A DNA stretch of 64,000 bases from Bacillus sp. EB106-08-02-XG196 (GTDB lineage Bacteria; Bacillota; Bacilli; Bacillales; Cytobacillaceae), in assembly GCF_013396335.1 (NCBI RefSeq), contig NZ_JABWSY010000022.1, forward strand, positions 18,844 to 82,843. Direction: 5' to 3'. A program made the position numbers and the translations under genes. The stretch's first letter is position 1, and each line of letters begins with the position of its first letter. Below are positions 33,837 to 42,244 of this stretch, in pieces. Below the pieces are notes generated by a model. That model worked only from the letters and a program-made list of their open reading frames with translations. It did not search any database and was not told where the DNA came from.

Positions 33837-35075
33837 TTATATTAGAGTATTGGGTAATTCCCCATTGGGACTAATTAATGAAACAGAGTATTTGTCTGTA
33901 AAAACAGATGTCGCCATCCCATCTACACTTTGTTTCGTAACTTGGTCAATTTGCTCAATAATTTCATCAAGAGATCGGTGACGCTTTAAGAGAAGTTCAT
34001 TTTTACCGTTTCGGCTCATCCTGCTATTTGTACTCTCTAAGCCTAACATTAAACTTCCTTTTAACTGTTCTTTACTATTATTTAATTCTTTTTCTGTAAT
34101 TCCATCTTGTTTTAATTTTTCAAGTGTTTCCTGAATCGTTTCGTATAACACATCAAGCTGCTTAGCCCCTGTCCCACCGTATACAGTCACAACTCCATTA
34201 TCTTGATAAGCGGAATGATAAGAGAATACTGAATAGGCTAAGCCTCGCTGCTCACGAACTTCTTGGAACAATCTGCTGCTCATAGAGCCGCCTAATATAT
34301 TATTTAAAATGATTAAGCTGTATACATCTTCATGTCCAATCTTTAATCCTTCAAAACCAAGACAAAGATGTGCTTGTTCTGTTTCTTTCTTTCGTGATAA
34401 TCGGTTGGATTGGAAGACTGGAATATTCTCAAGTGTTGAACTATTTCCACCCTCATAGGAGCCAAAGTACTTTTCAACCTCTAGTATAAATTTATCTGAA
34501 ACATTCCCTGCAATGGAGATTACAACATTTTCTGGTGTATATCGATTATGGATATAATCCTTCAGGGTTTCACTTGTAAAGGTATTTAGGGTTTCTTCTG
34601 TCCCCAATATCGGATATCCAAGTGGATGATTTCCATAAATGGCCCGGCTGAGTAAATCATGGACAATATCATCTGGAGTATCATCATACATTTTTATTTC
34701 CTCAAGAACGACATTTCTTTCTTTATTTAATTCTTCCTCGACAAAGGTTGAATTAAAGAACATATCCGCTAAAACATCTAATGCGAATTGTGCATGTGTA
34801 TCCAGTACTTTAGCATAGTAGCAAGTGTATTCTTTTGATGTAAAAGCATTCACCTGACCGCCAATACTATCAAATGATTCAGCTATTTCCTTCGCAGATC
34901 GAGTTTTCGTTCCTTTAAAAAACATATGCTCTAAAAAGTGCGAAATACCATTCGTTTGGGGATCTTCATTTCTTGAACCAGTGCCAATCCAGACTCCAAT
35001 TGCCACAGATCTCACTGTTGGAATATTTTCTAAAACAATTCTTACTCCATTTTTGCAAGAATATTTGTTAATCAT
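33837..35075 (-). CDS. mlpA: M16 zinc metallopeptidase MlpA
   Basis: 412-residue processing-peptidase-like M16 enzyme (YmxG/MlpA). The zinc motif HFLEHMFFKGT (HxxEH, about 48-52) and the downstream NVVLEEIKMYDDTPDD glutamate region are present. The start ATG at 35075 is 6 nt after AGGAGG; a TTG one codon earlier is too close to it. The position between ylxY and ymxH matches B. subtilis, where MlpA is linked to regulation of extracellular protease production. Confidence 0.95.
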   Translation of the reverse strand: MINKYSCKNGVRIVLENIPTVRSVAIGVWIGTGSRNEDPQTNGISHFLEHMFFKGTKTRSAKEIAESFDSIGGQVNAFTSKEYTCYYAKVLDTHAQFALDVLADMFFNSTFVEEELNKERNVVLEEIKMYDDTPDDIVHDLLSRAIYGNHPLGYPILGTEETLNTFTSETLKDYIHNRYTPENVVISIAGNVSDKFILEVEKYFGSYEGGNSSTLENIPVFQSNRLSRKKETEQAHLCLGFEGLKIGHEDVYSLIILNNILGGSMSSRLFQEVREQRGLAYSVFSYHSAYQDNGVVTVYGGTGAKQLDVLYETIQETLEKLKQDGITEKELNNSKEQLKGSLMLGLESTNSRMSRNGKNELLLKRHRSLDEIIEQIDQVTKQSVDGMATSVFTDKYSVSLISPNGELPNTLI

Positions 35076-35146
35076 CAAAATCCTCCTGTCTATAGAAAAG
35101 CGAAAAATTAGCTATTTTCCTTTATTATCTGGATACTCTGTTAAAT

Positions 35147-36094
35147 TTATTTTATAATTCTTTCTTCACTCATTAAGTCACTCACCGTACCTATTTTTAA
35201 ACCTTTTTCTTCAATAAGTGTTATTAGGGTGTCTAATGATTTTGCAGTAGATTCTGTTGGATGCATGAGTACCATTGATCCATTACTAATTTTAGAGGTC
35301 ACTCGATTGATTAGTTGGTCTGGCGATGGCTTTTGCCAATCTATGGTATCTACTGTCCACATAACTGTTTTCATTTTGAGTTCGGCTGCGATTGTAACGG
35401 TTTCATCCCGGTAACTGCCGCTGGGCGGTGCAAACCAAATGCTTTTTTTACCCGTTGATGCTTCAATTACTTCATTTGTTTTGACCAATTGCTCCCTAGT
35501 CTGTGCTGCTGATATTCTTTTCATATCAGGATGTGTGTAGGAGTGATTCCCAACCTCATGACCAGCACTCACGATCATTTTTGCCAATTCAGGATTATTT
35601 TTCACCCATCTTCCCTCAAGGAAAAAACTTGCTTTCACTTGGTGCTTTTTAAGGGAAGCAAGCATTTCAGGCAAATATTCATTTCCCCAAGCTACATTAA
35701 TTATGAAGCTGACCATTGGTTTATCAGGATGACCCCGATAAATGGGAGATGGAGTTAATTCGTTAAGATGTATGGTTGGTTCTGTTTGTTTATATACTAA
35801 TTTTTTTTCATTGAACGTGCCTATTTTCTTCATATTTCTATATGAAGCTTCAACATCGACAGTTATTCCATTATAGCCTGGAATCGCTTTCCATACTCTA
35901 TCAATTTTAGCATTGGAAGGCGGTATTTCATATGTAGAAGCATTTTTTACAATACTTTGATATAGAGGATCTTCTTGCTTTCCAACAGTTAGCGCGTTTC
36001 CCTTAAGTGCAGCAACATATGTATCTACAAGAGGATTGTTAACAGAAAACCAGGCAGCTAGAAATAAGAAAGCAATCATACTCAACTTCTTCAT
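35147..36094 (-). CDS. ylxY: YlxY, polysaccharide deacetylase-like protein lacking the motif-1 aspartates
   Basis: 315 residues with a signal peptide (MKKLSMIAFLFLAAWFSVNN) and a NodB-type domain (about 115-305). Motif 2 keeps HSYTH and motif 3 keeps APPSGSYRDE. Motif 1, normally TFDDGP, reads IINVAWGNEY, so the catalytic and metal-binding Asp pair is absent. It is therefore probably not a standard deacetylase. YlxY of B. subtilis appears, from memory, to share this change. It lies between pnp and mlpA as in B. subtilis. Confidence 0.9.
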   Translation of the reverse strand: MKKLSMIAFLFLAAWFSVNNPLVDTYVAALKGNALTVGKQEDPLYQSIVKNASTYEIPPSNAKIDRVWKAIPGYNGITVDVEASYRNMKKIGTFNEKKLVYKQTEPTIHLNELTPSPIYRGHPDKPMVSFIINVAWGNEYLPEMLASLKKHQVKASFFLEGRWVKNNPELAKMIVSAGHEVGNHSYTHPDMKRISAAQTREQLVKTNEVIEASTGKKSIWFAPPSGSYRDETVTIAAELKMKTVMWTVDTIDWQKPSPDQLINRVTSKISNGSMVLMHPTESTAKSLDTLITLIEEKGLKIGTVSDLMSEERIIK

Positions 36095-36146
36095 TTACCT
36101 TCCCCCTTCATATTGAATATATGAATAATGGGGACAAGGTAGAACT

Positions 36147-36266
36147 AAAAGCGGAGGCACCTTGTTCAGGGGTGACAGGCATAAGACGAGCCGGCATGAA
36201 GGTTGCTTTTTAACCTTCTTGACGGATTGGCTTATGACCCCGAGCCCCTAGGTGCCGGAGCTAGAT
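36147..36266 (+). repeat. Dispersed hairpin repeat, copy C (120 nt)
   Basis: Full copy with compensatory arm changes: GGCACC/GGTGCC in place of GCGCC/GGCGC, and GAAGGTT/AACCTTC. It lies between ylxY and the pnp terminator in the same orientation as copies A, B and D. Confidence 0.86.
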
Positions 36267-36277
36267 AGAACTAACAT

Positions 36278-36308
36278 GGAAAAAGTCAGGGTTCCCCCTG
36301 ACCTTTCT
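36278..36308 (-). terminator. Terminator after pnp
   Basis: GTCAGGG (36285-36291) and CCCTGAC (36296-36302) around a 4-nt loop. The minus strand continues TTTTTCC. Confidence 0.88.
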
Positions 36309-36331
36309 ATTTCACTTTTAACGAGTATGGC

Positions 36332-38455
36332 TTATTGTTGTTTCTCTGCTTCAGCCTTTTCACGTTGTTCCTTTAATATTGCTTTACGTGATAAGTTCAC
36401 ACGACCTTGTTTATCAATTTCTGTAACCTTCACTAAAAATTCGTCACCAATTTTAATGACATCCTCCACTTTTCCAACTCGCTCTTCAGCCAATTCGGAT
36501 ATATGGACAAGTCCATCTTTTCCGGCAAATATTTCTACAAACGCACCAAATTTTTCAATACGTTTGACTTTGCCAAGATACATTTCGCCAACTACAACCT
36601 CACGAACGATATCTTCAATAATCTTCTTTGCTTTTTGATTCATTTCCTGATTTGTAGAGGCAATAAATACTGTTCCATCTTGTTCGATATCAATCTTAAC
36701 ACCAGTTTCCTCAATAATTTTATTGATTTGCTTACCGCTCGGCCCAATAACATCACGGATTTTATCTGGGTTAATTTTCATTGTTAAGATTTTTGGTGCA
36801 AATTGAGAAAGCTCGGTTCTAGGCTCAGCAATAGTTGCCAGCATAGATTCTAATATATGCATTCTACCTTTTTTAGCCTGTTGCAATGCTTCTTCAAGGA
36901 TTTCACGGGAAAGACCTTTAATCTTAATATCCATTTGAAGGGCAGTTACTCCCTTAGCCGTTCCTGCAACTTTAAAATCCATATCGCCAAGGTGGTCTTC
37001 CATACCTTGAATATCGGATAAAACAGTGTAATATTCACCTGAAGCTACAAGGCCCATTGCAATACCTGCAACTGGTGCTTTAATTGGAACACCTGCATCC
37101 ATCATCGCTAATGTACTTGCACATATACTTGCTTGAGAAGTAGAACCATTTGATTCTAGAACTTCAGAAACAAGGCGAATCGTATATGGGAAGTCCTTTT
37201 CATTTGGTATTATTGGTTCTAATGCCCGCTCACCAAGAGCCCCGTGTCCTATTTCACGACGGCCTGGTCCCCGGATTGGTCCAGTTTCACCAACGCTAAA
37301 TAAAGGGAAGTTGTAATGGTGCATAAAACGCTTTTCTTCTTCGATACCCAAACCATCTAGAATTTGAACATCACCCATTGCACCTAAAGTACAAATACTT
37401 AATGCCTGCGTTTGTCCACGTGTAAACAATCCTGAACCGTGAGTCCGTGGTAAAATACTGATTTGTGAAGATAATGGTCGTATTTCATCAATTTTTCTGC
37501 CATCAGGACGTACCTTTTCAACAGTAATTAAACGGCGGACTTCACCTTTAACAATCTTATCCAAAATTTGTTTTACTTGCTTCAGATCATCGTCTGTTGC
37601 CTCGTTCTCTTGGAACTTAGCCATAACTTGATTTTTAACTTCTTTAATGGCATCTTCACGTGCATGCTTTTCTTGAACCTGAATGGCAGTTACCATTTCA
37701 GCTTCGCACATTTCTCTAACTTCAGCTTCTAAATCTTTATCAAGTTCATAAAGAATAACTTCTCTTTTTTCCTTGCCAGCTTCAGCCATAATTTTTTCTT
37801 GGAATTCAATGAGACGTTTGATTTCTTCATGTCCATACATGATAGCTTCTAGCATTACTTCCTCAGAAACTTCATCTGCGCCAGCTTCAACCATGTTAAT
37901 CGCATCTTTAGTACCTGCAACGGTTAAATGAATGTCACTTTTTTCAGCTTGTTCTACGGTTGGATTAATGACAAACTCTCCGCCAACTCTACCAACGATT
38001 ACACCAGCAATTGGTCCCTCGAATGGAATGTCAGATGTACAAAGAGCTAAAGAAGATCCAAACATCGCTGCCATCTCTGACGAACAATCCTGATCCACAC
38101 TCATGACAATACTAATAACTTGGACATCATTACGGAACCCATCAGCAAAAAGCGGACGAATTGGACGGTCAATTAAGCGACTTGCTAGAATAGCTTTTTC
38201 ACTCGGACGGCCTTCCCGTTTAATAAAACCTCCAGGTATTTTCCCCACCGCATATAATCGTTCCTCATAGTTACATGTTAATGGAAAAAAGTCTAAGTTT
38301 TTTGGTTCTTTTGAAGCAGTAGCTGTACTTAAAACTGCCGTATCTCCATAACGGACCATCACGGCTCCATTTGCTTGTTTAGCTAGTTGTCCAATTTCAA
38401 CGGTTAATTTGCGTCCAGCCCAATCCATGGAATACTCATGTTTCGTTTGTTCCAT
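36332..38455 (-). CDS. pnp: Polyribonucleotide nucleotidyltransferase (PNPase)
   Basis: 707-residue phosphorolytic 3'-5' exoribonuclease, main RNA-degrading exonuclease and competence-related in Bacillus. Two RNase PH-like domains (about 12-220 and 310-545) flank a helical domain. They are followed by a KH domain (about 555-615, IRDVIGPSGKQINKIIEETG) and an S1 domain (about 620-690, GKVKRIEKFGAFVEI). The start ATG at 38455 follows GAGAGGGG. A sigma-A promoter (38570-38598) and a leader hairpin with T-tract lie upstream; rpsO is the neighbour as in many bacteria. Confidence 0.97.
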   Translation of the reverse strand: MEQTKHEYSMDWAGRKLTVEIGQLAKQANGAVMVRYGDTAVLSTATASKEPKNLDFFPLTCNYEERLYAVGKIPGGFIKREGRPSEKAILASRLIDRPIRPLFADGFRNDVQVISIVMSVDQDCSSEMAAMFGSSLALCTSDIPFEGPIAGVIVGRVGGEFVINPTVEQAEKSDIHLTVAGTKDAINMVEAGADEVSEEVMLEAIMYGHEEIKRLIEFQEKIMAEAGKEKREVILYELDKDLEAEVREMCEAEMVTAIQVQEKHAREDAIKEVKNQVMAKFQENEATDDDLKQVKQILDKIVKGEVRRLITVEKVRPDGRKIDEIRPLSSQISILPRTHGSGLFTRGQTQALSICTLGAMGDVQILDGLGIEEEKRFMHHYNFPLFSVGETGPIRGPGRREIGHGALGERALEPIIPNEKDFPYTIRLVSEVLESNGSTSQASICASTLAMMDAGVPIKAPVAGIAMGLVASGEYYTVLSDIQGMEDHLGDMDFKVAGTAKGVTALQMDIKIKGLSREILEEALQQAKKGRMHILESMLATIAEPRTELSQFAPKILTMKINPDKIRDVIGPSGKQINKIIEETGVKIDIEQDGTVFIASTNQEMNQKAKKIIEDIVREVVVGEMYLGKVKRIEKFGAFVEIFAGKDGLVHISELAEERVGKVEDVIKIGDEFLVKVTEIDKQGRVNLSRKAILKEQREKAEAEKQQ

Positions 38456-38523
38456 ATCCTTACCCCTCTCTATCTAAATCACTTTAGAGGATAATGCGAA
38501 ATAATATCGCTCTAATCATCTAA

Positions 38524-38547
38524 TATAAAAAAAGCGTTTAACGCTTA
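38524..38547 (-). other. Hairpin with T-tract in the pnp leader
   Basis: AAGCGT-TTA-ACGCTT (38532-38546) is followed on the minus strand by seven Ts. It lies downstream of the candidate pnp promoter, so it would be transcribed in the pnp leader. It could be an attenuator or a second rpsO terminator. Confidence 0.55.
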
Positions 38548-38569
38548 TGTTATCAATACAAATATACTA

Positions 38570-38598
38570 ATAGTATGCACAATTTTTCCGCGACTTAA
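38570..38598 (-). promoter_or_regulatory. Candidate sigma-A promoter for pnp
   Basis: On the minus strand, -35 TTAAGT (38593-38598), a 17-nt spacer and -10 TACTAT (38570-38575). Confidence 0.45.
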
Positions 38599-38652
38599 AA
38601 TATGTATATAAGATTTTGTGTTGCTCTTATGATTTTTCTTTTTTTAACCTAA

Positions 38653-38682
38653 CAAAAAAGCGGGAAAAATCCCGCTTCTTTT
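38653..38682 (-). terminator. Terminator after rpsO
   Basis: AAGCGGG (38658-38664) and CCCGCTT (38671-38677) with a 6-nt loop. The minus strand continues TTTTGTTAGG. Confidence 0.9.
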
Positions 38683-38684
38683 GA

Positions 38685-38954
38685 TTATCGACGAAGTCCA
38701 AGCTTATTGATTAATACACGGTAACGTTGAACATCTTTATTACGTAGGTACGTTAAAAGATTACGACGCTTACCAACCATTTTCAACAGACCGCGACGTG
38801 AGTGGTGGTCCTTCTTATGAGTACGTAAGTGCTCATTCAAATTGTTGATTGATTCAGTAAGGACAGCGATTTGAACCTCTGCAGATCCAGTATCGGCTTC
38901 ATGAGTTTTATACTCATTGATAAGTTCGTTTTTACGCTCTTGAGTGATTGCCAT
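38685..38954 (-). CDS. rpsO: 30S ribosomal protein S15
   Basis: 89-residue S15, an early 16S rRNA-binding protein of the small-subunit platform. The signature LNEHLRTHKKDHHSRRGLL is present and the length is exact for the family. The start ATG at 38954 has GGAGGTGA upstream; three extra in-frame residues before it are not used. A promoter at 39047-39075 gives a leader of about 85 nt. In many bacteria S15 represses its own translation through such a leader; the leader here can form a GCAAG/CTTGC stem near 38992-39018. Confidence 0.98.
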   Translation of the reverse strand: MAITQERKNELINEYKTHEADTGSAEVQIAVLTESINNLNEHLRTHKKDHHSRRGLLKMVGKRRNLLTYLRNKDVQRYRVLINKLGLRR

Positions 38955-39046
38955 CCTATTCACCTCCTAAATTTACTATCCCCTGTTACTGAGCAAGCGT
39001 CGGTGACTCGACTTGCCAAGCAAAGGTTATTTTTAGTACGTTAATA

Positions 39047-39075
39047 AGAATACAACGTTTCACGTCAAAATGCAA
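39047..39075 (-). promoter_or_regulatory. Sigma-A promoter for rpsO
   Basis: On the minus strand, -35 TTGCAT (39070-39075), a 17-nt spacer and -10 TATTCT (39047-39052). Confidence 0.6.
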
Positions 39076-39137
39076 GTTATAACCTAAGAAAAGGCTATTA
39101 TTCGCAATTATTCGGTAAGTGTTTGTCGATTTTAATA

Positions 39138-39323
39138 GGCCGTGTTAAACAAGGTCTGTTGCTTTCCACTCCAGGCACTTCGCTTTCCGCGGGCGGTCCG
39201 GGAAGCCTCCTCGGCGCTTTCAGCGCCTGCGGGGTCTCCCCTGCCCCGTCCTCCCGCAGGAGTCTCGTGCCTTCCGCTCCAATCAACAGAGTGCCAAAAT
39301 TAACATACTGCTTTAACACAGCC
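39138..39323 (+). mobile_element. MITE-like element, copy 2 (186 nt)
   Basis: Same family as 22499-22682, same orientation. The inverted ends are GGCCGTGTTAAAC and, reversed, GGCTGTGTTAAAG. The inner GC-rich core is nearly the same (GGGAAGCCTCCTCGGCGC, CGCCTGCGGGGTCTCCCC). Open frames across it on either strand look like products of its high GC content. Confidence 0.75.
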
Positions 39324-39392
39324 TTAACTCATATCCCTTTGTATACATCAAACCTGTTTGAAAGCAATCCTAATTGAGGCTCATCGTTTTGT

Positions 39393-39613
39393 AACTAATA
39401 ACCTCTATTAGTTACCGCTTCTACAATTTTTTCTCGAATCCGGTCACTAACAGCATCTTTTAGTTACCACTTCCGCGATTTTCCATCGATTCCGGTCACT
39501 TATAGCCTCTATTAGTTACCATTTCCGCAACTTTTCATCGATTCCGGTCACTAATAACCTCTATTAGTTACCACTTCCGTAATTTTTCATCGATTCCGGT
39601 CACTTATAGCCTC
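39393..39613. repeat. 52-nt tandem repeat array after ribF
   Basis: Four full 52-nt units start at 39393, 39445, 39497 and 39549, and a fifth partial unit runs into the ribF stop. Each unit contains CTATTAGTTACC-CTTCCG and ends CGATTCCGGT with small changes. The first unit contains GTAACTAATA/TATTAGTTAC, a perfect 10-bp hairpin. There are no variable spacers, so it is not a CRISPR array. From 39324 to 39392 nothing else is recognisable. Confidence 0.88.
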
Positions 39614-40561
39614 TTACGAAAAGAGCCTATTGAAATACTCAATAGCATTCTGTTTGTCTTTTTCGATTTGGGAGACTAGTTCTTCGATTCCGGAGAATTT
39701 TTGTTCTTTTCGCAGGTATTGATGCCATTCGACCGTTACTTGTTCACCATAAATATCTTTGTTAAAGTCAAACACATGGACTTCAACTGACACCTTTAAA
39801 GCTTCCTTATTAAAGGTTGGTTTATAGCCTACATTGCATACACCTTCGTACCAGTCTTCACCTATCTTGATTTTCACAGCGTAAACACCAAGCGGGGGTA
39901 AAATATATTCATCCTTTGTTTCAACATTTGCGGTTGGGAATCCAATCGTTCTGCCTCTTTTATCTCCATGGACAACTATACCTGCTGTCAGATAAAATCT
40001 TCCAAGTAATTCTGGCAGCTCTGCTGTTCTTCCATCTTTTATATATTGACGAATTCGCGTTGAACTAACCTTTTCATTTCCACTGGTGAATTTTTCAACA
40101 ATAGTGAAAGTAAACTCTTCTCTTGAATGGAAAGGCAGTACCTCCATGGTGCCCTTTCCCATCCGACCGTATGAGAAATCAAATCCTGCAACCACATGCT
40201 TTACATTTAAATCAATCACATACTGATCGATAAATTCTTGTGGCAGCAGGTTAGCAAATTCGGTTGTAAAATGGACAATGAAAAGATAATCAATGCCTAA
40301 TTCCTCAATGATTTTTATTTTCTCAGCTAAGGGGGTTATGTATTGAACATGCTTGTCATTTTTCCCTAAGACCACCGATGGGTGAGGGTCAAAGGTCATA
40401 ACTGCAGAGTTTAGTCCTTTTTGATGTGCTTGTTTTTTCGCCTCAAGAATTACCTTTTGATGACCAAGATGAACACCGTCAAAATAACCAAGTGCCATGG
40501 ATAAAGGAGGTATCTCAGTTTTATCTATATTAAATGGGAATTTTAGCTTTATTACTTCCAA
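39614..40561 (-). CDS. ribF: Bifunctional riboflavin kinase/FAD synthetase
   Basis: 315-residue enzyme (RibC in B. subtilis) making FMN and FAD. The N-terminal adenylyltransferase domain (about 15-180) shows GYFDGVHLGHQKV, FDPHPSVVLG and STRIRQYIKDG. The C-terminal riboflavin kinase domain (about 185-310) shows HGDKRGRTIGFPTANV. It is 32 nt downstream of truB and probably co-transcribed. No conventional terminator follows; instead the 52-nt array begins at the stop codon. Confidence 0.97.
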   Translation of the reverse strand: MEVIKLKFPFNIDKTEIPPLSMALGYFDGVHLGHQKVILEAKKQAHQKGLNSAVMTFDPHPSVVLGKNDKHVQYITPLAEKIKIIEELGIDYLFIVHFTTEFANLLPQEFIDQYVIDLNVKHVVAGFDFSYGRMGKGTMEVLPFHSREEFTFTIVEKFTSGNEKVSSTRIRQYIKDGRTAELPELLGRFYLTAGIVVHGDKRGRTIGFPTANVETKDEYILPPLGVYAVKIKIGEDWYEGVCNVGYKPTFNKEALKVSVEVHVFDFNKDIYGEQVTVEWHQYLRKEQKFSGIEELVSQIEKDKQNAIEYFNRLFS

Positions 40562-40593
40562 TTGAAACTCACCTTTTCTTAACAGTAACCTTT

Positions 40594-41514
40594 TTAACCC
40601 TGATCATTACGCAAAACTTTAACTGGTTTTAAGAGCCCTGGCTTGTTCGGATGTTCCGAATAAATGGCAAGAGCATTCCCCTCTTCCGTTTGAGCGATAA
40701 TAGGTCCGTTACTATTTATTAAATAATCTGGTATTGGTAAAAGTGCACCATTTTTCACTTTCTCTGCTACTTTATCATTTATTATGTATTTCGGCAAATG
40801 AGAAAGTGCCATTTCTAAAGGTCTTAAACAGGTTGAAATAGTACTCGTTTCCATTAACTTTTCTATTTGTTCAAACGTCAGGCAATCATCAATTGTAAAT
40901 GCTGCTGATTGGACTCTAATTAAATTTGACATATGTGCCGGATATCCAAGACTTTCGCCAATCATTACGGCTAATGTCCTAATATAAGTTCCCTTACTGC
41001 AGCTTACTCTAAATCGAAAAGAAATGGTTTCCCCTGAAAACTCTTCTCTCTCATCAAGCAGCTCTATTGAATAAATGGTCACCTTTCTTGTAGGACGTTC
41101 CACTTCAATTCCTTTGCGAGCATATTCGTAAAGCCTTGTTCCATTCACTTTTACTGCAGAATACATTGGAGGCGTTTGCTCGATTTCACCAGTAAATGAT
41201 TCAAGAACCTTAAGAATATCTTTCCTGCTGAAGGTATTAACAACCTTTTTCTCCTCAACCTTTTCTCCGGAAGCATCTTCGGTTGTAGTGGAATAACCAA
41301 GGGTTACTTCGCCTTCATAGCTCTTTCCGGCGTCAGTTATGTATTCTGCTACTTTAGTTGCTTTCCCTATACAGATAGGAAGCACTCCTGTTACATCTGG
41401 GTCAAGCGTTCCTGTATGACCTACTTTTTTTGTTTTTAATATTTTTCTTAATCTAAATACACAATCATGCGACGTTAGCCCAGCCGGTTTAAATAAAGGT
41501 ATGATTCCTTCCAC
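40594..41514 (-). CDS. truB: tRNA pseudouridine(55) synthase
   Basis: 306-residue TruB that makes pseudouridine 55 in the T-loop of tRNAs. The N-terminal KPAGLTSHD and the catalytic Asp in GHTGTLDPDVTGVLP (about residue 39) are visible, followed by PPMYSAVKVNG. A C-terminal PUA-like extension is present (from about 245). The start ATG at 41514 lies downstream of the rbfA terminator. Confidence 0.97.
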   Translation of the reverse strand: MEGIIPLFKPAGLTSHDCVFRLRKILKTKKVGHTGTLDPDVTGVLPICIGKATKVAEYITDAGKSYEGEVTLGYSTTTEDASGEKVEEKKVVNTFSRKDILKVLESFTGEIEQTPPMYSAVKVNGTRLYEYARKGIEVERPTRKVTIYSIELLDEREEFSGETISFRFRVSCSKGTYIRTLAVMIGESLGYPAHMSNLIRVQSAAFTIDDCLTFEQIEKLMETSTISTCLRPLEMALSHLPKYIINDKVAEKVKNGALLPIPDYLINSNGPIIAQTEEGNALAIYSEHPNKPGLLKPVKVLRNDQG

Positions 41515-41542
41515 CCTTGGTCACTCCAATTCTATTTTGTTT

Positions 41543-41575
41543 CGAAAAAAAAGGATAGACATTTGTCTATCCATT
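41543..41575 (-). terminator. Terminator after rbfA
   Basis: GGATAGACA (41553-41561) and TGTCTATCC (41564-41572) form a 9-bp stem. The minus strand continues with nine Ts. It ends the rimP-rbfA operon. Confidence 0.92.
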
Positions 41576-41946
41576 TATTCTTCTTCATTTTTTTCCATGC
41601 TTCTTTCTTCATGGTGCAATTGGTGAATAAGAGAGTTAATTCGATTTCCGTAATCCATTGACTCATCCCATTCAAAAAGGATTTCAGGTGTTTTGCGCAA
41701 GCGAATACGATGTCCAATTTCGGTTCGAATAAATCCTTTCGCCTTTGCAAGACCTTTTAGTGTGTTTTCCTTTTGTTCCTCATCGCCCAAAACAGAAATA
41801 TATACTTTTGCTTGTTGTAGATCTCCTGTTACTTGAACATCAGTAACCGTCACAAATCCGATCCGGGGATCTTTAATTTTTCGACCGATGATGTCACTTA
41901 GTTCTTTCTTCATTTGTTCTCCAACACGATTTGCTCTGTGGCTCAT
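41575..41946 (-). CDS. rbfA: 30S ribosome-binding factor A
   Basis: 123-residue cold-shock and 16S maturation factor. The N-terminal MSHRANRVGEQMKKELSDII and the middle KVYISVLGDEEQKENTLKGL are the standard KH-like RbfA fold. The C-terminal tail is acidic. It lies at the end of the nusA-infB operon, with a strong terminator starting at its stop codon. Confidence 0.97.
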   Translation of the reverse strand: MSHRANRVGEQMKKELSDIIGRKIKDPRIGFVTVTDVQVTGDLQQAKVYISVLGDEEQKENTLKGLAKAKGFIRTEIGHRIRLRKTPEILFEWDESMDYGNRINSLIHQLHHEERSMEKNEEE

Positions 41947-41962
41947 TACTTCACCTCTTAAT

Positions 41963-42244
41963 TTAAAGCCATTCTATATCGGTGATTGTTCTTTCTATTT
42001 CAGGGAAAGAATCAATTAATTTAAGTGCATTTTGCAGCTCTAGTTCAGTCATTACCCGGTTGGATGTTACTGCAGCAATTGCTATTTTTGTTCTCTGCCA
42101 CATATCCTGATAATCAACCTCTGAGACAGACACGTTAAATTTTTGTTTTAACCTTGTGAGAATACGCTGCAGTACAGCACGTTTCTCTTTTAGAGAATGA
42201 GCATCGTAGATGATACATTCACAAAGTGCTAAACCTACAATCAT
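41963..42244 (-). CDS. ylxP: YlxP, DUF503 family protein
   Basis: 93-residue conserved protein of unknown function, always found in the infB-rbfA operon of Bacillus. The ACT-like or ferredoxin-like beginning IVGLALCECIIYDAHSLKEKR is characteristic. Its start overlaps the infB stop by 4 nt. Confidence 0.92.
   Translation of the reverse strand: MIVGLALCECIIYDAHSLKEKRAVLQRILTRLKQKFNVSVSEVDYQDMWQRTKIAIAAVTSNRVMTELELQNALKLIDSFPEIERTITDIEWL

Noticed and set aside
39098..39377. Open frames on both strands (73 and 84 codons) near rpsO
   Set aside because: They lie in the GC-rich MITE-like element, have low-complexity Pro/Arg/Ser-rich products and do not correspond to the first copy at 22499.
39393..39613. 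CRISPR array
   Set aside because: The repeat is continuous with no unique spacers, and no cas gene is in the window.
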